Assembly: GCF_036621415.1 (NCBI RefSeq)
Contig: NZ_CP030941.1
Span: 2,106,001 to 2,170,000, forward strand
DNA: 64,000 bases
DNA from: Nitratireductor thuwali
Lineage (GTDB): Bacteria > Pseudomonadota > Alphaproteobacteria > Rhizobiales > Rhizobiaceae
Direction of reading: 5' to 3'
Each line of letters opens with the position of its first letter. Position 1 is the stretch's first letter. The position numbers were made by a program, and so were the translations under genes. The notes beneath the pieces were generated by a model. That model worked only from the letters and a program-made list of their open reading frames with translations. It made no database searches and was not told the DNA's origin. Shown one piece after another: positions 17,740-27,833 of the stretch.

Positions 17740-20700
17740 GCACGAACCTGCGCATTCCTTCTGAAACGCTGAGGGCGCAGGCGCTGGCCTCCGATCCGGC
17801 CTTGTCTGCCTGGGTCTCGGCCAATGCCGGATCTGGCAAGACGCATGTGCTGGCAAGCCGCGTGATCCGGCTTCTGCTCAAGGGGATCGAACCCTCGCGC
17901 ATTCTTTGCCTTACCTATACGCGCGCCGCCGCCGCCAACATGGCCACCCGCGTCTTCGGCAATCTCGCGGGCTGGAGCCTGCTTTCGGACGAAAAGCTCT
18001 CTGTCGAGATAGAAAAACTCGAAGGCCGGCCGCCTGACGCCGAAAAGCTGCGCCGGGCAAGGCGCCTTTTCGCCCGGGCGCTGGAAACGCCGGGCGGCCT
18101 GAAGATTCAGACCATACACGCATTCTGCGAAGCTATTTTGCACCAGTTTCCGCTCGAAGCGAACATCGCCGGCCATTTCCAGCTCCTGGACAGCCAGATG
18201 GAGGAGGCGCTGGTTGCCGAGGCCAGGCGTGACCTGTTGACCGTCGTGGCGTCGGAAGAGGACGGGCCGCTGGCGGAAGCTTTTGCCCATGTGCTGGCAC
18301 TGGGCGGCGAGAGCGGCCTCCAATCGCTTCTTTCCGACATCGTCGCCAAGCGCGACAGGCTGCGCCGGCTTATCGAGGCGATCGGCCACGCACCGGAACC
18401 CTATGTGGAATTGTTCGAGGAGTTCGGCTTCCGCGCCGGCGACAGGCCTGAAACGCTGGCCGCTGCCATCTGGCCGCTGCCCGGTTTCGACGCGTCGCAG
18501 TTTCGCCGGTTTGCCGATGCCGCCGACGAAACCGAGGCCAAGGATGTGCAAAAGCACATCCTGCCGGAGGCCGAAAAGGCGTACGCCGAAGCCAACCCGC
18601 TCGCACGTCTCCACCATCTGCGCAAGGCGTTCCTGAAGGCCGACGGCGCGATCTATGGCGAACGAACTTTCAAGGCGTCGCTGAGGGCCCGGCTGCCCGA
18701 CATTTTCGAGCGCTACGAGCAGGCCGCCGCCATCATATCGCAAACCTGCGACCGGGTGGCGCTCCTACAGATGCTGGAAGCCAGCCGCGCCGCGCTTGTC
18801 GTGGCCGATGCGCTGATCGGCCGCTACGAGCGCCTGAAACGGGCGCGCGGGTTCCTCGACTTTTCCGACCTGATCATGCGCACCGTGACATTGCTGTCGC
18901 GGCCGGATGTAGGCCCTTGGGTCCAGTTCAAGCTCGACCGTGGCATCGACCACGTGCTGATCGACGAGGCGCAGGATACCAGCCCCGAGCAGTGGCGCAT
19001 CGTCCGGCTTTTGACCGACGAGTTCTTTGCCGGCGATGGGGCGCGGGAAGGGGTCGAACGCACAATCTTCGCCGTCGGCGATGAAAAGCAGTCGATCTAC
19101 TCCTTCCAGGGCGCCGAGCCGGCCGCTTTCGCCGAGAGCGGCGCGGCCTTCCATCTTCGTGTTCCGCAGGCCGGCGGCCGCTTCGAAAAGGTGCGTCTCA
19201 CCCATTCCTTCCGCTCCACTGACGACGTGCTGAGCGCGGTCGACCTGGTTTTCAGGCGGGAGGAAGCGCGCCGCGGACTGACCCGGGATCCCGAGGGCCC
19301 GCCTGAGCACAAGGCCATCCGCGACAATGCGCCGGGCTATGTCGAGATATGGTCGCCACTCAGCCCCGAAACCGTGGACGAGCCCGAGGATTGGACGAAG
19401 TCGGTCGACCACGCCTCGGCGCCCGCTGCCCGGCTTGCCGAAATCATGGCCGACCGCATCGCCCGCTGGCTCGAACAGGGCGAAATGCTGGAAGGCCAAG
19501 GCCGCAGGCTGCGGCCCGGTGACATCATGGTGCTGGTCCGCAAGCGCGACCGCTTCGTGCACGCATTGTCGCGCAGCCTGAAGAACCGCAGGATCAATGT
19601 CGCCGGAGCCGACCGCCTGCGGCTCACGGCGCATATCGCGGTCAAGGACTTGCTGGCCCTCGGCCGGTTCCTGCTGCAGCCCCATGATGATTTGTCGCTG
19701 GCCGCCGTCCTGAAGAGCCCGATCTTCGGCTTGGATGAGGAGGCACTTTTCAGCCTTGCCTGGGGACGCGGCGAAGGCACGTCGCTCTATGCCGCCCTGC
19801 GCGCCGGCGCGCGCGATGGCGGACAGCTTTCGGAAATCCTCGAAGCCCTGGAAACATGGCGCAATGACGCCGCCTTCAGGCAGGTCCATGAGTTTTATGC
19901 CGGCGTTCTGGCCGGCGTTCCGGGCAGACAGGGCGCTCGCGGCCAGTTCGTCGCGCGGCTCGGGCACGAGGCGAGCGATGTGCTCGATGAGTTCCTGTCC
20001 TTCTGCCTGACCGCCGAGCGGACGGGACTGCCGGGGCTTGAGTCCCTTCTGGCGACGCTCGACGGCTCCGCGCCGGAGATCAAGCGGGAAATGGACCAGT
20101 CCCGCGACGAGATCCGCATCATGACGGTGCACGCGGCCAAGGGGCTCGAAGCGCCGGTGGTGTTTCTCGTTGACCCCGGCAGCGCGGCGGCGAGCCACAG
20201 CCATCTGCCGACGCTCATGCCCTTCCCGCTGAAGCAGAGCCCGCACCTCACCGGCTATCTGTGGCGCGCCGGCAAGGATCTCGCCAACGGCCGCTCACGA
20301 CAGTTCGAGCAGGCGGCCAAGGACAAGGCGGAAGAGGAGTATCGCCGCCTGCTCTATGTGGGCATGACGCGTGCGGAGGACCGGCTGATCGTTTGCGGCT
20401 ATCATGGCATGCGGCCGGCGGAGGGTACCTGGCACGGCCTTGTGCGCGCGGCTTTCGAGGATGCGGCAGGCGTCGAGGAGCAGGCCGACCCCCAAGACTG
20501 CGCACCCGTCCTGCGTTATAGGGTGACGCCATTGGGCGGGGCGGGCGAAACAGCCAAGGCGTCCGCGCCGGCAGCACCCGTTCCCCCGCTGCCACCCTCG
20601 CTTGGCGCGCCTCTTCCTCCGCCCCCTGCCTTGCCACGGCCGCTTGCGCCCTCGGGCGCATCGGCGCTGATCGAAGGTGGCTATGAGGCCGTTGCCTCGG

Positions 20701-21260
20701 CCCGGTCTCCCGTACTCGATGACGAACGACCGGCCGGTTTGGCGCTGGAGCGGGGCAATGTGGTTCACCGGCTGCTCCAGGTCCTGCCGGACATGGAGCT
20801 GGAGGCGCGCGGACGCGCCGCTCGGCGCTATCTTGAACGGGTCGGCGCGTCCTGGCCGGTGGAAGAGCGGGAGACGGTGCTTTCGTCGGTCATCTCAATC
20901 CTGGCAGAGCCGTCTTTCGCCGCCGTCTTTGCACCGGGTTCGCGGGCCGAAGTATCGGTGATGGGCAAGCTCGCGATCGCAGGTGCGCAACGTGCCGTTA
21001 GCGGAAAGATCGATCGTCTTGCGGTGACGGACGAGGCCGTGCTGATCGTCGACTACAAGACCAACCGCCCCGCGCCCGAGGAACTGGAGGCGGTGCCGCC
21101 GGCTTATATCGCCCAGCTTGCCCTTTATGCGGAGCTCTTGCGCCCTTTATACCCCGGCAAGGAAATTTGTTCCGCGCTTCTGTTTACGGAAGGACCGCGC
21201 CTTCTCCATTTGCCGGGCAACGCGATGGAAGCTGCCCTTGCCCGACTCACGCGAGCGTGA
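17736..21260 (+). CDS. addA: Double-strand break repair helicase AddA
   Basis: A 1174-residue UvrD-family helicase with fused nuclease. Walker A NAGSGKT is at 30-36; LIDEAQDTSPEQW is the DEAQ-box, GDEKQSIYSFQGAEP and RLTHSFRST are helicase motifs III-IV, and RRLLYVGMTRAEDRL is motif VI. The C-terminal nuclease has ERGNVVHRLLQ and LIVDYKTNRP. It is the motor subunit of AddAB. Start ATG at 17736 overlaps the addB stop. A proline-rich linker (about residues 945-975) separates helicase and nuclease parts. Downstream, trxA begins after 101 bases. Confidence 0.96.
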   Translation: MSTNLRIPSETLRAQALASDPALSAWVSANAGSGKTHVLASRVIRLLLKGIEPSRILCLTYTRAAAANMATRVFGNLAGWSLLSDEKLSVEIEKLEGRPPDAEKLRRARRLFARALETPGGLKIQTIHAFCEAILHQFPLEANIAGHFQLLDSQMEEALVAEARRDLLTVVASEEDGPLAEAFAHVLALGGESGLQSLLSDIVAKRDRLRRLIEAIGHAPEPYVELFEEFGFRAGDRPETLAAAIWPLPGFDASQFRRFADAADETEAKDVQKHILPEAEKAYAEANPLARLHHLRKAFLKADGAIYGERTFKASLRARLPDIFERYEQAAAIISQTCDRVALLQMLEASRAALVVADALIGRYERLKRARGFLDFSDLIMRTVTLLSRPDVGPWVQFKLDRGIDHVLIDEAQDTSPEQWRIVRLLTDEFFAGDGAREGVERTIFAVGDEKQSIYSFQGAEPAAFAESGAAFHLRVPQAGGRFEKVRLTHSFRSTDDVLSAVDLVFRREEARRGLTRDPEGPPEHKAIRDNAPGYVEIWSPLSPETVDEPEDWTKSVDHASAPAARLAEIMADRIARWLEQGEMLEGQGRRLRPGDIMVLVRKRDRFVHALSRSLKNRRINVAGADRLRLTAHIAVKDLLALGRFLLQPHDDLSLAAVLKSPIFGLDEEALFSLAWGRGEGTSLYAALRAGARDGGQLSEILEALETWRNDAAFRQVHEFYAGVLAGVPGRQGARGQFVARLGHEASDVLDEFLSFCLTAERTGLPGLESLLATLDGSAPEIKREMDQSRDEIRIMTVHAAKGLEAPVVFLVDPGSAAASHSHLPTLMPFPLKQSPHLTGYLWRAGKDLANGRSRQFEQAAKDKAEEEYRRLLYVGMTRAEDRLIVCGYHGMRPAEGTWHGLVRAAFEDAAGVEEQADPQDCAPVLRYRVTPLGGAGETAKASAPAAPVPPLPPSLGAPLPPPPALPRPLAPSGASALIEGGYEAVASARSPVLDDERPAGLALERGNVVHRLLQVLPDMELEARGRAARRYLERVGASWPVEERETVLSSVISILAEPSFAAVFAPGSRAEVSVMGKLAIAGAQRAVSGKIDRLAVTDEAVLIVDYKTNRPAPEELEAVPPAYIAQLALYAELLRPLYPGKEICSALLFTEGPRLLHLPGNAMEAALARLTRA

Positions 21261-21361
21261 GAAAACCGAGCTTGAACGGCAGGGTGCGCATGCCCACATG
21301 CCCAGTCAACATACCCGGTCAGCGGACCAGTCAACTGGATTGACGACAAGGAGAGGCTCAT

Positions 21362-21685
21362 ATGGCCACCGTCAAGGTAGACAATAACAACTTCCAATCC
21401 GACGTTCTTCAGGCGAGTGAGCCGGTTGTGGTCGATTTCTGGGCCGAATGGTGCGGCCCCTGCAAGATGATCGCCCCGGCACTTGAAGAAATTTCCGCCG
21501 AGCTCGGCGGCAAGGTCAAGGTGGCCAAACTGAACATCGACGAGAATCCCGAACTTGCAGCTCAGTTCGGCGTACGCTCCATCCCGACGCTCATGATCTT
21601 CAAGAACGGCGAAGTCGCCGACATGAAGGTCGGCGCTGCGCCCAAGACCGCGCTTTCGGCCTGGATCGGCGGCGCCGTCGCCTGA
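21362..21685 (+). CDS. trxA: Thioredoxin 1
   Basis: A 107-residue thioredoxin with the redox-active pair C31/C34 in EWCGPCKM, the cis-proline in SIPTL, and no signal peptide, hence a general cytoplasmic disulfide reductant serving ribonucleotide reductase, methionine sulfoxide reductase and others. AAGGAG lies just before the ATG. The 101-base upstream gap contains two copies of CAGTCAAC 25 bases apart and may hold a dedicated promoter in addition to read-through from addA. It converges on folC with 57 bases between stops; no strong terminator is visible there. Confidence 0.97.
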   Translation: MATVKVDNNNFQSDVLQASEPVVVDFWAEWCGPCKMIAPALEEISAELGGKVKVAKLNIDENPELAAQFGVRSIPTLMIFKNGEVADMKVGAAPKTALSAWIGGAVA

Positions 21686-21742
21686 CGGGCTTTCACACGA
21701 TGTGAGATGGAGAACCCCGCCTTTGCGCCGGCTTTTCTTTGA

Positions 21743-23065
21743 TCATTGCGGCGGCGTACCGTTGGCCGCCAGCACTTCGCCCGCCAGATAGAGCGATCCG
21801 CAAATCAGGATGCGCGGCGGCGGCTCGTCGCCCCAGGTCTCCGCCAGGAGTTTCAGCGCATTTTCCACGGAGGCCACCGGCTCGGCGGACAGGCCTGCCT
21901 CCGCGGCGCGCGCGGCGAGTTCGTCATTGGGCACGCCGGCGTCGCTGCCGTTCACGGGCACCGTGTAGACGTGGCGGGCCATGCCGGCGAAGGCCGCGAA
22001 ATAGCCTGCCTGATCCTTGGTGTTGATCATGCCGGAAATGAGAAAAAGCGGACGCGAGCGTTTTTCCTCCTCGCCGGCCATGGCCTCGGCGATCGCCGTG
22101 CCGGCGCCCGGATTGTGTCCGCCATCCAGCCAGATTTCAGCATCTTGGGGGGCGAGCGCGAGAAGCTTGCCTTCGGTCAGCCTCTGCAGGCGGCCAGGCC
22201 AAGAGACGTTCTGCATGGCCTTGTCGGCGATCTTGTCTGACACGGCGAAGCCGGCTGCCTTGACAGCGGCAATTGCAGCGGCGGCATTGGCAAGCTGGTG
22301 CCGGCCCGGCAGCCTTGGCGGCGTCAGGTCGAACAGGCCATCTTCGTCCTGATAGACCATCCGTCCGTGCTCCTCGAACGCGATGAAGTCCTGCCCATAA
22401 ACGGCCGCCGGCGATCCGATCCGCTCCGCCGTTTCGATCAGCACTTCCCGCGCCGCGTCCCAATCCTGCTGTCCGATGATCACCGGGCGGCCTGGCTTCA
22501 TGATGCCTGCCTTCTCGATTGCGATCAGCTCGACGCGGTCGCCGAGATAGGCCTGGTGATCGAGCGAGACCGGCATGATGAGCGAGACCGCCGGCTGCGC
22601 GATGACATTGGTGGCATCGAAGCGCCCGCCCAACCCCACCTCGACAATGGCGGCATCGGCGGGATGTTCGGAGAACAGGACGAACATGACCGCGGTGAGT
22701 ATCTCGAAGACGGTGATGGTCTCGCCGCGATTGGCTTGCGCGACGCGCTCGACGGCTTCGGCCAAAATGCCATCGTCCACCAGCCGCCCGCCGCCTGCCG
22801 CGCCCATGCGGTAGCGCTCGTGCCAGCGAACGAGGTGAGGCGAGGTGTGCACGTGCACGGCATGGCCGCTGGCCTCCAGCAACGCGCGGGCAAAGGCCGC
22901 CGCCGAACCCTTGCCGTTGGTGCCGGCGATGTGGATCACTGGCGGCATCCGCTCCTGCGGATCGTCCAGGCGTGCCAGAAGCCTGCGAATGCGGTCCAGC
23001 GAGAGGTCGAAGCCCTTGGGGTGAAGCGACAACAGCCGCTCGATGGCGCGTTCGGCGGCACTCAT
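21743..23065 (-). CDS. folC: Bifunctional folylpolyglutamate synthase / dihydrofolate synthase
   Basis: A 440-residue Mur-ligase-type enzyme that adds glutamate to dihydropteroate (making dihydrofolate) and extends folate polyglutamates. The ATP loop HIAGTNGKGSAAAF lies near residue 45, with VEVGLGGRFDATNV and the DGGHNPGA motif further on, all standard for FolC. The ATG at 23065 is chosen over a GTG at 23074 because AGGTGA lies six bases upstream of it. It is the last gene of the leftward trpF-trpB-trpA-accD-folC group, 23 bases after accD, an arrangement common in the order. Confidence 0.95.
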   Translation of the reverse strand: MSAAERAIERLLSLHPKGFDLSLDRIRRLLARLDDPQERMPPVIHIAGTNGKGSAAAFARALLEASGHAVHVHTSPHLVRWHERYRMGAAGGGRLVDDGILAEAVERVAQANRGETITVFEILTAVMFVLFSEHPADAAIVEVGLGGRFDATNVIAQPAVSLIMPVSLDHQAYLGDRVELIAIEKAGIMKPGRPVIIGQQDWDAAREVLIETAERIGSPAAVYGQDFIAFEEHGRMVYQDEDGLFDLTPPRLPGRHQLANAAAAIAAVKAAGFAVSDKIADKAMQNVSWPGRLQRLTEGKLLALAPQDAEIWLDGGHNPGAGTAIAEAMAGEEEKRSRPLFLISGMINTKDQAGYFAAFAGMARHVYTVPVNGSDAGVPNDELAARAAEAGLSAEPVASVENALKLLAETWGDEPPPRILICGSLYLAGEVLAANGTPPQ

Positions 23066-23088
23066 TGATTTCACCTAGAAAGACATGG

Positions 23089-24030
23089 TCAGCTTGACGC
23101 GGCGTTGGCTTCCGCGCTTTCAGGGGGTTTTGCAGGCACCACGTCGTTCTTGGCCGGCGCTTCCTCAATGCTGTCTTCGAGCGGTGACTTGAGCAGGATG
23201 CTGATCAGGCGGGCTACCGTTTCCTTCATCTCGAGACGCGAGACGACCATGTCGACCATCCCGTGCTCCATCAGATACTCTGCCCGCTGAAACCCTTCGG
23301 GCAGTTTTTCGCGGATGGTCTGCTCGATCACGCGGGGGCCGGCAAAGCCGATCAACGCGCCGGGCTCGGCGATGTGGACGTCGCCCAGCATGGCATAGGA
23401 GGCCGTCACCCCGCCCGTGGTCGGGTTGGTCAGCACCACGATATAAGGCAGACCCGCTTCCTTGAGTCGGTCCACGGCCACTGTGGTGCGCGGCAGCTGC
23501 ATGAGGGACAGGATGCCTTCCTGCATGCGCGCCCCGCCGGAAGCGGCGAACAGCACCAGCGGCAGCTTGCGTTCAACGGCGGTCTCGAACGCCTTGACGA
23601 TGGCCTCGCCCGCGGCCATGCCGAGCGACCCGCCCATAAAGGAGAAATCCTGCACGGTCGCCACGATCTCACGGCCTTGGATGGTGCCAACCCCGTTTAC
23701 GATGGCGTCTTCCATGCCCGTCTTCGATTTGGCATCGCGAAGCCGGTCCGTGTAGCGGCGCTCGTCGCGAAACTTCAGCGGATCGACGGGAGCTTTGGGG
23801 TTCTCCAGCGTTTCAAACTTGCCGTTGTCGAAAAAGAACTTAAGCCGCTCCCGCGCGGAAATGCGCATATGGTGCCCGGAAGCCGGGATTACCCACTGGT
23901 TATCCTCGAGATCCTTGTGAAAGACCATTTCTCCAGTCTCGGGACACTTGATCCAGAGGTTTTCCGGCATGTCGCGCCGGCCGAGCATCGAGTTGATTTT
24001 CGGCCGGACGTAGTTCGTGATCCAGTTCAT
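23089..24030 (-). CDS. accD: Acetyl-CoA carboxylase carboxyltransferase beta subunit, zinc-ribbon degenerate
   Basis: A 313-residue AccD, which with AccA transfers the carboxyl group from biotin to acetyl-CoA to make malonyl-CoA. The crotonase-fold core is clear ([50 protein letters not shown]). In the N-terminal ribbon the enteric four-cysteine set is mostly gone: [12 protein letters not shown] keeps only the first cysteine, and the VCPKC position reads VIPAS. The same loss occurs, as I recall, in other Rhizobiales. The 40-residue alanine/glutamate/proline-rich tail is extra. It lies 86 bases downstream of trpA and 23 upstream of folC, probably co-transcribed. Confidence 0.95.
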   Translation of the reverse strand: MNWITNYVRPKINSMLGRRDMPENLWIKCPETGEMVFHKDLEDNQWVIPASGHHMRISARERLKFFFDNGKFETLENPKAPVDPLKFRDERRYTDRLRDAKSKTGMEDAIVNGVGTIQGREIVATVQDFSFMGGSLGMAAGEAIVKAFETAVERKLPLVLFAASGGARMQEGILSLMQLPRTTVAVDRLKEAGLPYIVVLTNPTTGGVTASYAMLGDVHIAEPGALIGFAGPRVIEQTIREKLPEGFQRAEYLMEHGMVDMVVSRLEMKETVARLISILLKSPLEDSIEEAPAKNDVVPAKPPESAEANAASS

Positions 24031-24116
24031 GGCCGCAGCCTTCCTTCGTTTCTCTTCCGGAGCGGTTCGCGTCTCTCTTCGGGCCGCGATCCGCTCGGAT
24101 TATTCCCGTGCCAAAT

Positions 24117-24956
24117 CTATTCGGCAGCGGCGAGCCGTGCTTCGCGCACGCCGTCTGCCAGCCCGCGAACCAGCGTCGCCACGGCTTCGGCCGGATCGGC
24201 GGTGGTCTTGCCGTCGGGGCCGAGGACATTGGCCACCGCGTTGACGATCGCCGTTCCCACCACCACGCCGTCGGCCGCGGCACCTATGGCGCGCGCCTGG
24301 ACCGCCGTCTTCACGCCGAAGCCCACGCAGACCGGCAGGTCGGTGTGGCTCTTGATCCTTGCAACCGCCGCGCCGACCTTGGGAACGTCGGTCAATGCCG
24401 AGCCGGTGATGCCCGTCATCGACACGTAATAGACGAAGCCGGAAGTGTTCTCGAGCACCTTGGGCAGCCGCTTGTCGTCCGTGGTGGGCGTTGCAAGCCG
24501 TATGAAATTGAGCCCACCCTTCAGCGCCGGCAGGCAGAGTTCCTCGTCCATCTCCGGCGGCAGGTCCACGATGATCAGCCCGTCTATGCCGGCAGCCTTG
24601 GCATCCGCGACGAAGCGCTCCACCCCGTAGACATAGATGGGGTTGTAGTAACCCATCATCACGAGGGGGGTCGCGTCGTCGCCCTCGCGGAAGGTGCGCG
24701 CCATCTCCAGCGTGCGCTTCAGCGTCTGCCCGCCCTTGAGCGCGCGCAGGCCCGCTGCCTGGATCGCCGGGCCATCCGCCATCGGATCGGAGAACGGCAT
24801 GCCGAGTTCGATGATGTCGGCACCAGCCTTGGGCAGCGCCTTCATGACGGAGAGCGAGGTGTCGTAGTCGGGGTCGCCGCCCATAAAATAGGTGACGAGC
24901 GCAGGGCGGTTCTCGGACCGTAGCTTCTCGAAAAGCGCATCAATGCGGGTAGCCAT
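24117..24956 (-). CDS. trpA: Tryptophan synthase alpha subunit
   Basis: A 279-residue TIM-barrel protein that cleaves indole-3-glycerol phosphate and channels indole to TrpB. Signature segments include [12 protein letters not shown] with the following catalytic region [16 protein letters not shown] (catalytic Glu in the first part), [13 protein letters not shown] (catalytic Asp) and [13 protein letters not shown]. The start lies three bases past the trpB stop, implying coupled translation and equal amounts of the two subunits. The gap to accD is 86 bases without a terminator. Confidence 0.97.
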   Translation of the reverse strand: MATRIDALFEKLRSENRPALVTYFMGGDPDYDTSLSVMKALPKAGADIIELGMPFSDPMADGPAIQAAGLRALKGGQTLKRTLEMARTFREGDDATPLVMMGYYNPIYVYGVERFVADAKAAGIDGLIIVDLPPEMDEELCLPALKGGLNFIRLATPTTDDKRLPKVLENTSGFVYYVSMTGITGSALTDVPKVGAAVARIKSHTDLPVCVGFGVKTAVQARAIGAAADGVVVGTAIVNAVANVLGPDGKTTADPAEAVATLVRGLADGVREARLAAAE

Positions 24957-24959
24957 CGC

Positions 24960-26180
24960 CTACGCCTCCATGCCGAGGTGCTTGGCGACGGAGAAGATGT
25001 CCTTGTCGCCGCGTCCGCACAAATTCATGACGATGACCTTGTCCTTGCCCATCTTCGGCGCGCGCTTGATGACTTCGGCCAGGGCATGGGCTGGCTCCAG
25101 CGCCGGGATGATGCCCTCCAGCCGGGTCAGAAGCTGGAAAGCCTCCAGCGCCTCCGTGTCCATGATCGGGACATACTCGACACGGCCCGATTCCTTCAGC
25201 CAGGAATGCTCGGGGCCGATACCGGGATAGTCGAGGCCGGCCGAGATAGAATGGCCGTCCTTGATCTGCCCGTCCTCGTTCTGCAGCAGATAGGTCCGGT
25301 TGCCGTGCAGCACGCCGGGCGCTCCGGCCGTCAGCGAGGCGCAATGCTCGTCGCCTTCAAGGCCCCTTCCGCCGGCTTCCACGCCCACCATCTGCACGCT
25401 GCGGTCGTCGAGGAAAGGATGGAAAAGACCGATGGCATTCGAGCCGCCGCCCACGGCGGCCACCAGCATGTCGGGCAGTCGGCCTTCCGCCTCCAGCATC
25501 TGTTCCTTGGCTTCCTGGCCGATGACCGACTGGAAATCGCGCACCAGCTCGGGATAGGGGTGCGGACCGGCGGCGGTGCCGATCAGGTAATACGTGTCCT
25601 CGACATTCGTCACCCAGTCGCGCAGCGCCTCATTCATCGCGTCCTTGAGGGTGCCATGGCCCGACGAGACCGGCTTTACCTCGGCCCCCAGAAGCTTCAT
25701 GCGGAAAACATTGGGCGCCTGCCGCTCGACGTCGGTGGCTCCCATATAGACAACGCAGGGCAGGCCGAAGCGCGCGGCGACGGTGGCCGAGGCCACGCCA
25801 TGCTGACCGGCGCCCGTCTCGGCAATGATGCGCGTCTTGCCCATGCGGCGGGCGAGCAGGATCTGCCCCAGGCAATTGTTGATCTTGTGGCTGCCCGTGT
25901 GGTTCAGCTCGTCGCGCTTGAAGTAGATCTTCGCGCCGCCCAGATGCTCGGTCAGGCGCTCGGCGAAATAAAGCGGCGAAGGCCGGCCCGTATAGTGCCT
26001 GCCCAGATGATCCAGTTCGGCCTTGAATGCCGGATCTTTCTTGACCGCGTTCCAGTGCGTCTCCAGGTCGAGGATCAGCGGCATCAGCGTCTCGGCGACG
26101 AAGCGGCCGCCGAAAATGCCGAACATTCCCTGTTCGTCGGGTCCGGTGCGGAAGGAATTTGGCTCAGCCGGCTGGTTCAA
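24960..26180 (-). CDS. trpB: Tryptophan synthase beta subunit (TTG start)
   Basis: A 406-residue PLP enzyme joining indole and serine. The PLP lysine is in [16 protein letters not shown], the glycine-rich phosphate cup is [10 protein letters not shown], and [11 protein letters not shown] is the conserved loop. The correct start appears to be TTG at 26180: the frame extends farther upstream, but only across the trpF 3' end, while the TTG lies 16 bases after the trpF stop, has GAGGAG at six-base spacing and gives the N-terminus typical of rhizobial TrpB ([15 protein letters not shown]). A TTG start may lower initiation. It sits between trpF and trpA. Confidence 0.95.
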   Translation of the reverse strand: MNQPAEPNSFRTGPDEQGMFGIFGGRFVAETLMPLILDLETHWNAVKKDPAFKAELDHLGRHYTGRPSPLYFAERLTEHLGGAKIYFKRDELNHTGSHKINNCLGQILLARRMGKTRIIAETGAGQHGVASATVAARFGLPCVVYMGATDVERQAPNVFRMKLLGAEVKPVSSGHGTLKDAMNEALRDWVTNVEDTYYLIGTAAGPHPYPELVRDFQSVIGQEAKEQMLEAEGRLPDMLVAAVGGGSNAIGLFHPFLDDRSVQMVGVEAGGRGLEGDEHCASLTAGAPGVLHGNRTYLLQNEDGQIKDGHSISAGLDYPGIGPEHSWLKESGRVEYVPIMDTEALEAFQLLTRLEGIIPALEPAHALAEVIKRAPKMGKDKVIVMNLCGRGDKDIFSVAKHLGMEA

Positions 26181-26196
26181 TACCGTCTCCTCGTCC

Positions 26197-26856
26197 TCAG
26201 GCGGCGCCTTCCGTGCGCGCCGCCCGGACGGCACGAAAGAAGTCGCGGATAAGCTGCGGGCTCTTTTCGCCCGGCGCGGTTTCCACGCCGGAGGAAATAT
26301 CGATGCCGCGCGACAGCGTTGCCGCGATCGCTTCACCGATATTGCCTGCGTTCAGCCCACCGGAAAGCATGTAATCGACCGTGCCGTCAAGGGAAGCCAG
26401 CAAGCGCCAATCGAAAGCGATGCCGTTGCCGCCCGGCAACTCCGAGCCGGCCGGAGGCTTCGCGTCGAACAGAAACCGGTCGGCAACGCCGTAATAGGGC
26501 TGCACCGCATCGAAATCGGCCGCTTCACGTATCGAGAACGCCTTCATCACCGGCAGTTTGTAGCGCACCTTGACTTCGGAGACCCGCTCCGGGCTCTCCT
26601 TGCCGTGAAGCTGCAGCATATCGGGTTCCATGGCCGCGACGATGGCGTCGAGCATCGCCTCGTCGGCATCGACGGTCACCGCGACCGCCTTGGCCCGTTC
26701 GCGCGCGGCTTGCCGAAGCCGTCCTGCCTCGGCCTTGTCCACGTTGCGCGGGCTTTTTGCGAAGAAGATGAAGCCGACATGGCTCGCGCCGCAATCCAGC
26801 GCCGCCGCAAGGGCGTCGTCCGTTTTCAGGCCACAGATCTTGATATCGAGCGTCAT
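26197..26856 (-). CDS. trpF: Phosphoribosylanthranilate isomerase
   Basis: A 219-residue TIM barrel catalysing the Amadori rearrangement of phosphoribosylanthranilate in tryptophan synthesis. The catalytic cysteine is in DIKICGLKT near the N-terminus, [10 protein letters not shown] and the catalytic aspartate in RFLFDAKPP are present, and SGGLNAGNI binds phosphate. ATG 26856 is chosen because it starts the conserved core; the frame is open 20 residues further but without similarity. It heads the leftward trpF-trpB-trpA-accD-folC run. Between it and the upstream protease gene is a repeat-rich 130-base spacer. Confidence 0.95.
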   Translation of the reverse strand: MTLDIKICGLKTDDALAAALDCGASHVGFIFFAKSPRNVDKAEAGRLRQAARERAKAVAVTVDADEAMLDAIVAAMEPDMLQLHGKESPERVSEVKVRYKLPVMKAFSIREAADFDAVQPYYGVADRFLFDAKPPAGSELPGGNGIAFDWRLLASLDGTVDYMLSGGLNAGNIGEAIAATLSRGIDISSGVETAPGEKSPQLIRDFFRAVRAARTEGAA

Positions 26857-26904
26857 GGGAGAGGCAGTGCCATGAAATATTGGCAGAGTCGAGGTTGGTT
26901 TGGG

Positions 26905-26989
26905 GCAGCAGGGCAATGAGGGAGTAGAGGATAGGGCAATAAGGCAGTAATGACCTTAATCTTTTCGCCCTATTGCCTTATTCCCTTAG
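26905..26989. repeat. Degenerate GGCAATA-type short repeats forming an inverted repeat
   Basis: The plus strand runs through variants of a nine-to-eleven-base unit: GGGCAGCA, GGGCAATGA, GGGAGTAGA, AGGGCAATA, AGGCAGTAA. The complementary form (CCCTATTGCCTTATTCCC) follows at about 26968-26986, giving a 13-pair inverted repeat, AGGG[C]AATAAGGCA (26933-26946) with TGCCTTATTCCCT (26974-26986), spoilt by one extra C. The right arm runs into the stop codon of the metalloprotease gene, so the element could end its transcript. Similar strings are, as I recall, scattered through Mesorhizobium intergenic DNA. Confidence 0.6.
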
Positions 26990-27744
26990 CTGTCCTCGAA
27001 CCGTATCGCCTGCAGCGCCGTGCCGTTTCGCTTGAGCCATGCCTTGGCCTCATCCGTGCGCGGGCACAGTTCTCTGCACAGTTTCCAGAAGCCGGGACCG
27101 TGGTTCATTTCCTTCAGATGCGCGACCTCGTGGGCGACCAGGTAATTGATGACGGCCGGCGGCGCCATCATGATCCGCCAGGAGAAGGACAGGACGCCAT
27201 CTGAGGTGCATGAACCCCAGCGGCTGCTCGTGTCGCGGTAGCGGATCGCCTTCGCCTTCCGGCCGACCGAAGCCGTATGCCTTGCGACCAGCGCTTCAAG
27301 ATCGTGCTTCGCCTCGCGCTTGAGAAAGTCGCCGACGCGCCTGGGCAGATGCCGGCGATCTCCGCTGACGGCCAGCGCCGGCTGACCATCGACCTCGACG
27401 ATGGCGACCCCGCCGCGCCGCCCCGGTTCGTGCACGATGAGATGGGGCACACCGCGCAGCGGCACCTTGATGCCGGGCCGCACCGATGGGCGTGCCGGCA
27501 GCTTGGCGATGCGTTCTTCCAGCCAGCCCTGATGCCGGGTGACGAAGCGTTGGACCTGCGACGGCGATATTCCCGGGGGGACGGTCACCCGTAGCCCGCT
27601 GCCGCCCGGCTCTATACGGAGCGTCAGCCGCCGCGCCCGCGCATTCTCGACGACGCGCAGCGGCAGCGTCCGCCCGCCAACCTCGTGGCTTAGACAGGGC
27701 GTGGCCACCTTCAGTCTCGCTGTCTTGAAGGGATTGAAGATCAT
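26986..27744 (-). CDS. YgjP-like (UTP pyrophosphatase/M48-like) metal-dependent hydrolase
   Basis: A 252-residue protein of the DUF45/YgjP family. The zinc motif HEVAH (in YLVAHEVAHLKEMNHG) with a further histidine in NHGPGFW forms a gluzincin-like site, and RWGSCTSDGVLSFSWR is the family's second hallmark. E. coli YgjP has been reported to hydrolyse UTP; many homologues are annotated simply as M48-family metalloproteases. There is no signal peptide or membrane segment, so it is cytosolic. It lies upstream of trpF on the same strand across a repeat-containing spacer and downstream of the DUF2852 terminator, so it may be transcribed alone. Substrate unknown. Confidence 0.85.
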   Translation of the reverse strand: MIFNPFKTARLKVATPCLSHEVGGRTLPLRVVENARARRLTLRIEPGGSGLRVTVPPGISPSQVQRFVTRHQGWLEERIAKLPARPSVRPGIKVPLRGVPHLIVHEPGRRGGVAIVEVDGQPALAVSGDRRHLPRRVGDFLKREAKHDLEALVARHTASVGRKAKAIRYRDTSSRWGSCTSDGVLSFSWRIMMAPPAVINYLVAHEVAHLKEMNHGPGFWKLCRELCPRTDEAKAWLKRNGTALQAIRFEDS

Positions 27745-27783
27745 TGGGCAAGAATAAGCGATTCGCCGGCCTCGGCCATAAGC

Positions 27784-27805
27784 AAAACGGCGCCCGAAGG
27801 CGCCG
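27784..27805 (-). terminator. Rho-independent terminator of the DUF2852 gene
   Basis: CGGCGCC (27788-27794) and GGCGCCG (27799-27805) form a seven-pair stem with a TTCG tetraloop on the minus strand, followed by TTTTGCTT. It is 29 bases past the DUF2852 stop. Confidence 0.9.
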
Positions 27806-27833
27806 CAGGATAGATCGTGGAAGAATTGCGAGC

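Noticed and set aside
21303..21338. CAGTCAAC direct repeat and CCAGT-CA-ACTGG palindrome before trxA
   Set aside because: Short and with no regulator suggested; kept only as a remark in the trxA entry.
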